This document shows, one piece after another, positions 59,846-64,000 of a stretch of DNA of 64,000 nt; positions within the stretch are counted from its first letter, which is position 1, and every line of letters begins with the position of its first letter. Under the pieces are notes generated by a model. It saw only the letters and a list, made by a program, of their open reading frames with translations, was not told the DNA's origin and ran no database searches. The DNA is from Planctomycetota bacterium. Lineage in GTDB: Bacteria > Planctomycetota > UBA1135 > GCA-002686595. The translations under genes and the position numbers were made by a program. Where the stretch lies: contig JADYYP010000081.1 in NCBI GenBank assembly GCA_020853575.1, positions 149,152 to 213,151 of the forward strand, written 5' to 3'.

Positions 59846-61870
59846 TCATTCACCGACTGAGTTCTGCTCCTGAATCAACTTGGGGTCGGAATGTTCTTCC
59901 TGGTAGCGCGTGGTCGGACTTTCTGCGGCGTGAGACGCACCGTCGAACAGTGAACGGTTCTCGTTCACAGCCGCCTCGACATCGGCGTCCGGCTTGGCCT
60001 CGGGGAACGAACGGCGAACCCTGTCGAGCAAGTTGAACGTGCGCGCGTGCGCCCGCTTGAGCAATCGCTCGTAGGTCATGGGTCGGATGACCGCGTTCAT
60101 GGGTTCTGCGAGATTGCGCTCGCCGACGCCGTCGGGAGCGAGCTTGCTGCCGAGCACGAAGGCGTCGAACCGAGTCGAAGGCTGGACGACGTTTCCCGAG
60201 CGCAGTGCCGCGATGTAATCCTCGGGCTGCGCGACCTCTTTCCGTGTCAGCGTCGCGCCGCCGTGCTTGAGTTCGACGATTAGGACCTTGGCGATCCCAG
60301 AAACCTCGCCGTCCGCGTCGAAGCCGTCCGTGTTGTAGACGCCGATCGAACGATCGGGCAGGGCGACGAAATCGGGTCGGAGCTGGCTGATTCCTGTCGT
60401 GTCGCGCTGGAACAGCTCGCGGACGATCGTCACGAGGGAACGGTTCGAGCGGAAGTGCAGCGACTCGTACTCCGGTCCAAAGATCCACAGGCCATGCTCG
60501 AAGAGCGGTTGCAGATCGTGCAACTCGTCCGCACGTTCACGCTGTAGGAGTTGCTCCAGCTTGTCGATGAGCTTCAAGCGCCATTCGAGTTCGCCGAGCA
60601 CGTGTTCTGCGTCGCTTGCGGTCCAGCGCTTGAAGATGGCGGCCCACTTATCGATGTCGTCCGGCGAGCACGTAGCGATCTCCGCGAGGAGGTCGTACTT
60701 CGTTCGCGCCTTTTCCATGTTGGCGAAGACGGCAACGGCCTTCGTGAGATCGCCTTGCGAGATGCTCGGACACTTCGCGAGCACGGCCTCGGTGAACTCG
60801 CCCACGACCCGGCGTGAGAGCGGCGCTAGGTCTTGGATCGCCACGGCGGTCTCGTTCAACGCCTCGCGCTTCCGTGTCGCGCGTCCCTCTGCGAGGTGGA
60901 CTTCGAGCCGTCGAATGACGTGCTCGCGCGCCAGCTTCATCACCTTGTTCGATTCTTCGGTCGCGTGAAAGCCGGTCCAATCCGCTTTCACGTGAGGCTT
61001 CAAGAGATCGGCCTTGATCACGTAGCTCAAGCGCTTCGCGACAGCGCTGCGGCCGTCCAGGATGGCCCCCGCGTTTTCGAGACCGTCCCACGACGGACTA
61101 CCGACCATGCGACTCTGTACCCACCAAGTCAGACCCCGGAGATTGGTGGTGCGGTCGCTGGCTTGCGGGTTGATTTCGGTGATCTCAATCTCACCGAGCC
61201 CCTCGATCACGAGTCTCGCGGAATTCACGGTGTCCAGGTCGAGCAGGGCCAGTGCCGAGCCGTTGAAGATGATGGAGAACTCGGGGTCCACGAGGAACTT
61301 CGACCCGATCGCAGTGGCGAGGGACTCGGCGTCCACGCGATTGCGCCGGATCACGGCCGTGATCCGTGTCCCGTGTCCTGGCTTCTTCTTCTTGATGGGC
61401 TCGCTGAACTCGAACGGTTCCCGTCCGCCATTGGTCAGCTTCACCTCGACGGCGAGCGACCATCCGTCCTTCCACGTCTCGATGTGGTAGCTGTCCGCGA
61501 AGCAGAAAGCTCCGTGGCGACCCTTGCCGCTCTGGCCGAACGCAACGCGATTCTTCTTGTGCTGCTTCCTGTTCGGCGGGAACTCCGCGAACTTGCCCTG
61601 CTCGATCTGTCGGTTGTAGCCGAGCTTGCGCCAGCGAGCGCTGAACTCCTCCGCCGTCATCCCGGTGCCGTCGTCCTCGATCGAGAACTCCTCACCCGTT
61701 TCCGACGGCCACGTGATCCGAACGCTGCTCGCGCCTGCGTCGTAGGCGTTCGCAACCAGCTCGGTGAGCGCGAGCCTGCCGTCCTGCATGAGCTGACCGG
61801 CGTGGTCCGCGAGAAACGTGGCCCCAAAGGTCACGCCCGCGTCGAGGAAGTTGGTCTGTCGCTGTGCCAT
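59846..61870 (-). CDS. GHKL (Hsp90-like) ATPase fused to a probable PD-(D/E)xK, Shedu-like nuclease
   Basis: 674 residues. The GHKL ATPase has the N-box ELVANAYD (E37, N41, D44), the G1 box IEDDGTGM (D66, G68, G70) and the glycine loop FGQSGKGRHG (112-117). Residues ~300-450 are helical. The C-terminal part begins LFEHGLWIFGPEYES (~457-470). Nuclease-type residues follow: D500 (LRPDFVAL), E533 and K535 (VELKHGG) and Q548 (QPEDYI), an order seen in Shedu/DUF4263 nucleases. I infer a DNA-targeting, possibly antiphage, ATPase-nuclease. No known system with exactly this fusion comes to mind. A dyad lies 27 nt before its start. Confidence 0.82.
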   Translation of the reverse strand: MAQRQTNFLDAGVTFGATFLADHAGQLMQDGRLALTELVANAYDAGASSVRITWPSETGEEFSIEDDGTGMTAEEFSARWRKLGYNRQIEQGKFAEFPPNRKQHKKNRVAFGQSGKGRHGAFCFADSYHIETWKDGWSLAVEVKLTNGGREPFEFSEPIKKKKPGHGTRITAVIRRNRVDAESLATAIGSKFLVDPEFSIIFNGSALALLDLDTVNSARLVIEGLGEIEITEINPQASDRTTNLRGLTWWVQSRMVGSPSWDGLENAGAILDGRSAVAKRLSYVIKADLLKPHVKADWTGFHATEESNKVMKLAREHVIRRLEVHLAEGRATRKREALNETAVAIQDLAPLSRRVVGEFTEAVLAKCPSISQGDLTKAVAVFANMEKARTKYDLLAEIATCSPDDIDKWAAIFKRWTASDAEHVLGELEWRLKLIDKLEQLLQRERADELHDLQPLFEHGLWIFGPEYESLHFRSNRSLVTIVRELFQRDTTGISQLRPDFVALPDRSIGVYNTDGFDADGEVSGIAKVLIVELKHGGATLTRKEVAQPEDYIAALRSGNVVQPSTRFDAFVLGSKLAPDGVGERNLAEPMNAVIRPMTYERLLKRAHARTFNLLDRVRRSFPEAKPDADVEAAVNENRSLFDGASHAAESPTTRYQEEHSDPKLIQEQNSVGE

Positions 61871-61896
61871 CGGCTCGCTGGGTCCCGCTCAGGTAG

Positions 61897-61911
61897 CAGA
61901 CAACGTGTCTA
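61897..61911. promoter_or_regulatory. island dyad upstream of the ATPase-nuclease gene
   Basis: CAGACA-ACG-TGTCTA, one mismatch from a perfect dyad. A minus-strand TTGACC (61924-61919) lies beside it, so the dyad falls in the spacer and -10 region of a possible promoter with transcription starting near 61888. This arrangement suits a repressor site. Confidence 0.62.
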
Positions 61912-62065
61912 CGGACCGGGTCAAGGAATCCACGGCGCGACGTACGAGCCGGATCGTCCCAGGGTGTTCCCGGCCCTCATTCGGGGCGCTTGGCGATGCG
62001 GCCGGGGAGGCCCAGGGTGGCCTCGGTCGAGGCCCCCCTCGTGGGGCTCCACGCTGAACGGTCGC

Positions 62066-62758
62066 TCAGGCCGCCGCTGTGATGCCCCGCCGAACTGTCG
62101 TCCAGACAACCTTGGCGGTCCAGGGACGACCGCCATGCTTGGTCGGGACGGCCTCCTCCGTCAGCCGGTCGGCGATTGCCTGGAAGGTCAGCCCCTCGGC
62201 CCGTAGGTCGGTCATCCTCGCGACAACGAGCTGCTCGTTCAGGTTCGGAACGAGGGCCTCGCCGTCGGCGTCGAAGTCCCAACCGTAGGGGGCGAACCGA
62301 GAGATGCGCCGCTGCGACTTCCGCAGGTGCGCCATCGCGGCGCGCGTGCGCTCGCTGATCTGATCGCGCTCGAACTCAGCGAGGACGGCGAGCAGCCTGA
62401 AAACCATCTTTCCGCTCGCGCTTGTCGTGTCGATCCGCTCGGAGAGCGACACGAGTTCCGCGCCGGACTTCGCGAGCCGATCGCTGATAGACAACGTGTC
62501 TCGTGTCGAGCGGGCGAGGCGCGAAAGCGAGTAGACGACGAGCGCCGCTCGACGCTTGCACGCCTCGCGCAGCGCGTCTTGCAGTCCGGGCCGCTGATCC
62601 ATCGACGCGCCGCTGATCCCGGCGTCCTGGTAGATCACGACCTCGGGCTCGTCGTGGAGCTTCGCCCACGCCTCGATCTTCTCGCGCTGCGTGTCGAGCG
62701 AGACGCCTTCCTCAGCTTGACCCTCGGTGCTGACGCGGATGTACCCGATGACGACCAT
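62066..62758 (-). CDS. small serine recombinase (resolvase/invertase type)
   Basis: 230 residues from the ATG at 62758. The catalytic domain contains MVVIGYIRVSTEGQAEEGVS with nucleophile S10, then IYQDAGISGASMDQRPGLQD, then VVYSLSRLARSTRD, then the FRLLAVLAEFERDQISERT helix. The C-terminal segment (GLTFQAIADRLTEEAVPTKH, then TAKVVWTTVRR) is a short recombinase/HTH domain. It resembles resolvase-type enzymes acting on plasmids, transposons or phages. The gene itself contains one copy of the island dyad. It lies 195 nt upstream of the ATPase-nuclease gene on the same strand. Confidence 0.88.
   Translation of the reverse strand: MVVIGYIRVSTEGQAEEGVSLDTQREKIEAWAKLHDEPEVVIYQDAGISGASMDQRPGLQDALREACKRRAALVVYSLSRLARSTRDTLSISDRLAKSGAELVSLSERIDTTSASGKMVFRLLAVLAEFERDQISERTRAAMAHLRKSQRRISRFAPYGWDFDADGEALVPNLNEQLVVARMTDLRAEGLTFQAIADRLTEEAVPTKHGGRPWTAKVVWTTVRRGITAAA
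62488..62510. repeat. 23-bp direct repeat, copy B, inside the small recombinase gene
   Basis: The sequence starts TAGACAACGTGTCTCG and continues TGTCGAG. It matches copy A at 51684-51706 except for one base, in the same orientation, 10.8 kb away. It encodes the STRDTLS residues of the recombinase on the other strand. Confidence 0.75.
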
Positions 62759-62949
62759 GTCGAAGAATCGCCCTCGACGCGCCTCCAGGTGGAGGAAATC
62801 CGTTACCAACCGTGCGGTTGGTAACGCGCGACGCGCGGGCACTGGGAAACTTCTTCCACCCTCCCTGGCAGGCCGTCTCTCTGCGCCCGCAGAAGAGGGC
62901 AGGAAAGCAGCGCGCCAGCGGCTCATCCGGTCCGCCAATCCTCCGCGTC

Positions 62950-63168
62950 CTAGCGGCTGTTCAGGGAGTCCTCGATGCGCTTGAGACGCTGCTCCATCCC
63001 GTGCGCATGAGCACCGATTTCGGCGACTTGCGCCTGTAGGTCCGCGATGGCGTCGGCCAGTGCCGCGAGGCCGTTGTACAGGTTGAACTTCTCCGGCTCC
63101 GTCCTCGCGTTCGCGAACAGGCGGACGTTCTCGGCGAAGCACTTTTTCGCGACTTGGGGGTTGGACAT
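62950..63168 (-). CDS. small coiled-coil hypothetical protein
   Basis: 72 residues. The N-terminal half (NPQVAKKCFAENVRLFANAR) is basic and helical. The C-terminal half (ALADAIADLQAQVAEIGAHA, then MEQRLKRIEDSL) is a heptad-patterned coiled coil. It lies between the XRE gene (33 nt) and the recombinase gene (191 nt) on the same strand. No family is recognised. The 191-nt gap before the recombinase contains only the recombinase leader. Confidence 0.6.
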   Translation of the reverse strand: MSNPQVAKKCFAENVRLFANARTEPEKFNLYNGLAALADAIADLQAQVAEIGAHAHGMEQRLKRIEDSLNSR

Positions 63169-63201
63169 GTCGCGAGAATACGGCGGCCGTCACTGCAAGA
63201 T

Positions 63202-63459
63202 CTACCTCGTCCTGGAGCCCGGATCGAAGAAGTCCACGGGCTTCCCGTACACCGCCGCGAACTCGAACAGCTCGGCGGCATCCACCCTCCGGCTCCCGTG
63301 CTCGCACTTCTCGACGTAGGACTGGAGGCGACCAAGGGCTGCCGCCACCTCTCGCTGCGACATGCCCGTCTCGGTGCGAGCCCGCTTCAACTTGACGAGG
63401 AACGCGCGGTAGCGCGGCGAGTGATTCGCGGAAGTTCGGGTTGTCTTCGCCTTCCCCAT
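63202..63459 (-). CDS. XRE-family (Cro/CI-type) transcriptional regulator
   Basis: 85 residues. The helix-turn-helix covers residues ~19-60: FLVKLKRARTETGMSQREVA, AALGRLQSYVEKCEHGSRRV. It continues with the usual HTH_XRE C-terminal helix AAELFEFAAVYGKPVDFFDP. It probably represses its own and the divergent gene through the 19-bp dyad at 63502-63520. It is the first gene of a minus-strand run leading to the coiled-coil protein and the recombinase. Confidence 0.9.
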   Translation of the reverse strand: MGKAKTTRTSANHSPRYRAFLVKLKRARTETGMSQREVAAALGRLQSYVEKCEHGSRRVDAAELFEFAAVYGKPVDFFDPGSRTR

Positions 63460-63501
63460 CGCCAGCCTGTCGGTGGCCGGAGTCTGGGGTAGGCTGAGGA
63501 G

Positions 63502-63520
63502 TGAACCCTAATAGGGTTCA
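63502..63520. promoter_or_regulatory. operator-like dyad between the XRE gene and the divergent membrane-protein gene
   Basis: TGAACCCT-AAT-AGGGTTCA, a perfect 8+8 inverted repeat with a 3-nt A/T centre, lies 43 nt before the XRE start. A divergent gene starts 57 nt on the other side. This is the expected site for a Cro/CI-type autoregulator. Confidence 0.72.
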
Positions 63521-63576
63521 AGCTGACGGGGCGCTGGAGCCGAACAGCCGGGAGGTTGCTTCCCCAGGAGTTCAGC

Positions 63577-63942
63577 ATGTCATCTTCCAGCACGTCCGCC
63601 GCCCGTTCCGTTGCCCGTGGTGTTCTCGGCGTCCTTGTCGCTTGCGGCGGGCTCGGGCTCGTCGGGATCGCCCTGTTCGGCGTCGCCGCGATCGTGAGAC
63701 CCGGCGAGCGCACCGACACGAGAAGCACAGTCAGGTCAGACGAGCGCGCTCGGACGCCGAGGTCAGCACGTTCAGAGACAACTACTCCGGCGATCTCGAC
63801 GACACATGCACGCAACGTCGAACGTCTGACGGACACGACGCTCGTCGCGGACTTCGTGGTCGCCGCCGGAGAGATGTCACAGCTCGGGCTATCAGGTCCA
63901 CCCGTAGTTCGGCCAAGCTGGTCCACCTTGGTGGGTGACTGA
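63577..63942 (+). CDS. small membrane protein, 3' end overrun by IS-like repeats
   Basis: 121 residues from the ATG at 63577, which follows CCAGGAG by 7 nt. One membrane helix (~17-40, VLGVLVACGGLGLVGIALFG) is followed by an Arg/Thr/Ser-rich region. The last ~20 codons, from about 63875, fall in repeats resembling an insertion-sequence end, so the original C-terminus was probably lost. It is divergent from the XRE gene. Confidence 0.62.
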   Translation: MSSSSTSAARSVARGVLGVLVACGGLGLVGIALFGVAAIVRPGERTDTRSTVRSDERARTPRSARSETTTPAISTTHARNVERLTDTTLVADFVVAAGEMSQLGLSGPPVVRPSWSTLVGD

Positions 63943-63997
63943 GCGGTTGCTCAGTTCGGGCAAGCTGGTCCAGTCCAGTTCGGTCAATCAGGTCCAC
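63882..63997. repeat. four ~20-bp repeats, likely IS21-type transposon end
   Basis: Units at 63882 (GCTCGGGCTATCAGGTCCAC), 63907 (GTTCGGCCAAGCTGGTCCAC), 63954 (GTTCGGGCAAGCTGGTCCAG) and 63978 (GTTCGGTCAATCAGGTCCAC) share GTTCGGnCAAnCnGGTCCA. Spacings are 25, 47 and 24 nt. Several ~20-bp subterminal repeats of this kind mark the ends of IS21-family elements, and TGTCAC at 63875 could be the boundary. The transposase genes would lie beyond the window. Confidence 0.48.
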
Positions 63998-64000
63998 CCT

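Larger units (their letters stand above)
47434..64000. mobile_element. genomic island inserted at tRNA-Pro (right end beyond the window)
   Basis: The left edge is the tRNA-Pro/large-serine-recombinase junction. Inside are two serine recombinases, an XRE and an RHH regulator, an HNH nuclease, an ATPase-nuclease, a full heavy-metal exporter operon with accessory metal-binding proteins, and an IS-like end. Nearly all genes are on the minus strand, and CGCG words are less dense than to the left (visual impression, not measured). I did not find a convincing second copy of the tRNA 3' end in the window, so the far boundary is unseen. Confidence 0.75.

Noticed and set aside
63882..63997. CRISPR array
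   Set aside because: Units are close to 20 bp, diverged, irregularly spaced and partly inside a reading frame; an IS-type end fits better. No array was seen elsewhere in the window.

Overview
The window is a stretch of bacterial chromosome with very high GC. It is rich in CGCG-type words and makes frequent use of GTG and even TTG starts. The gene content points to the Planctomycetota: a DUF1573 protein, a sulfatase-modifying-factor type lipoprotein, a HEAT plus von Willebrand A protein, a zinc-ribbon coiled-coil protein, unusual single-pass membrane proteins, and PilB/PilT/PilC genes in one block. The phylum is inferred from this combination, not from a marker search, and the species is unknown.

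Positions 1-47,377 look like core chromosome. The left arm, mostly minus strand, holds a truncated HExxH metalloprotease, a radical SAM/SPASM protein, an alpha/beta-hydrolase-like protein that lacks its serine, and a Ski2/Mtr4-type helicase. A plus-strand run follows: three coupled membrane proteins, rplM-rpsI, yebC, a receiver/degenerate GGDEF protein and an M28 peptidase. Pyruvate phosphate dikinase and a lipoprotein are on the minus strand. Next come a DUF1573 protein and a type IV pilus/type II secretion motor cluster (PilB-like, PilT, second PilB-like, PilC), a sensor kinase and two CNNM/CorC-type membrane proteins. The housekeeping section contains an OmpA-like lipoprotein, an FGE-like lipoprotein, rsmA, dnaG and rpoD (these last two overlap), and a zinc-ribbon protein. 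A YtqA-type radical SAM protein and an LtaS-like sulfatase (minus) lie divergent from selB (plus). A cupin and a second M28 peptidase, a long Pro/Ala/Glu-rich membrane protein and a HEAT-VWA protein precede a tRNA-Pro(CGG).

From the tRNA-Pro to the right edge (47.4-64.0 kb) the sequence changes character. Almost every gene is on the minus strand, CGCG density drops visibly, and mobile functions appear. I read this as an integrated island. A large serine recombinase runs into the tRNA gene antisense, so that its stop codon lies in the tRNA T-loop. Behind it are an RHH protein, a CDF-like membrane protein, small secreted metal-binding proteins and a complete CzcCBA-type heavy-metal RND exporter. 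Further right are an HNH protein, a GHKL-ATPase fused to a probable PD-(D/E)xK (Shedu-like) nuclease, a second serine recombinase and an XRE repressor with a divergent operator. The right edge carries repeats resembling an IS21-type insertion sequence end.

The island carries four copies of a dyad, AGACA-(A/C)CG-TGTCT. Three lie just upstream of genes: an outer-membrane-type protein, the first gene of the metal operon and the ATPase-nuclease. One lies inside the small recombinase gene. Two copies extend to a 23-bp near-identical direct repeat 10.8 kb apart. Together with two in-frame UGA codons in the outer-membrane-type gene, these are the least explained signals in the window.
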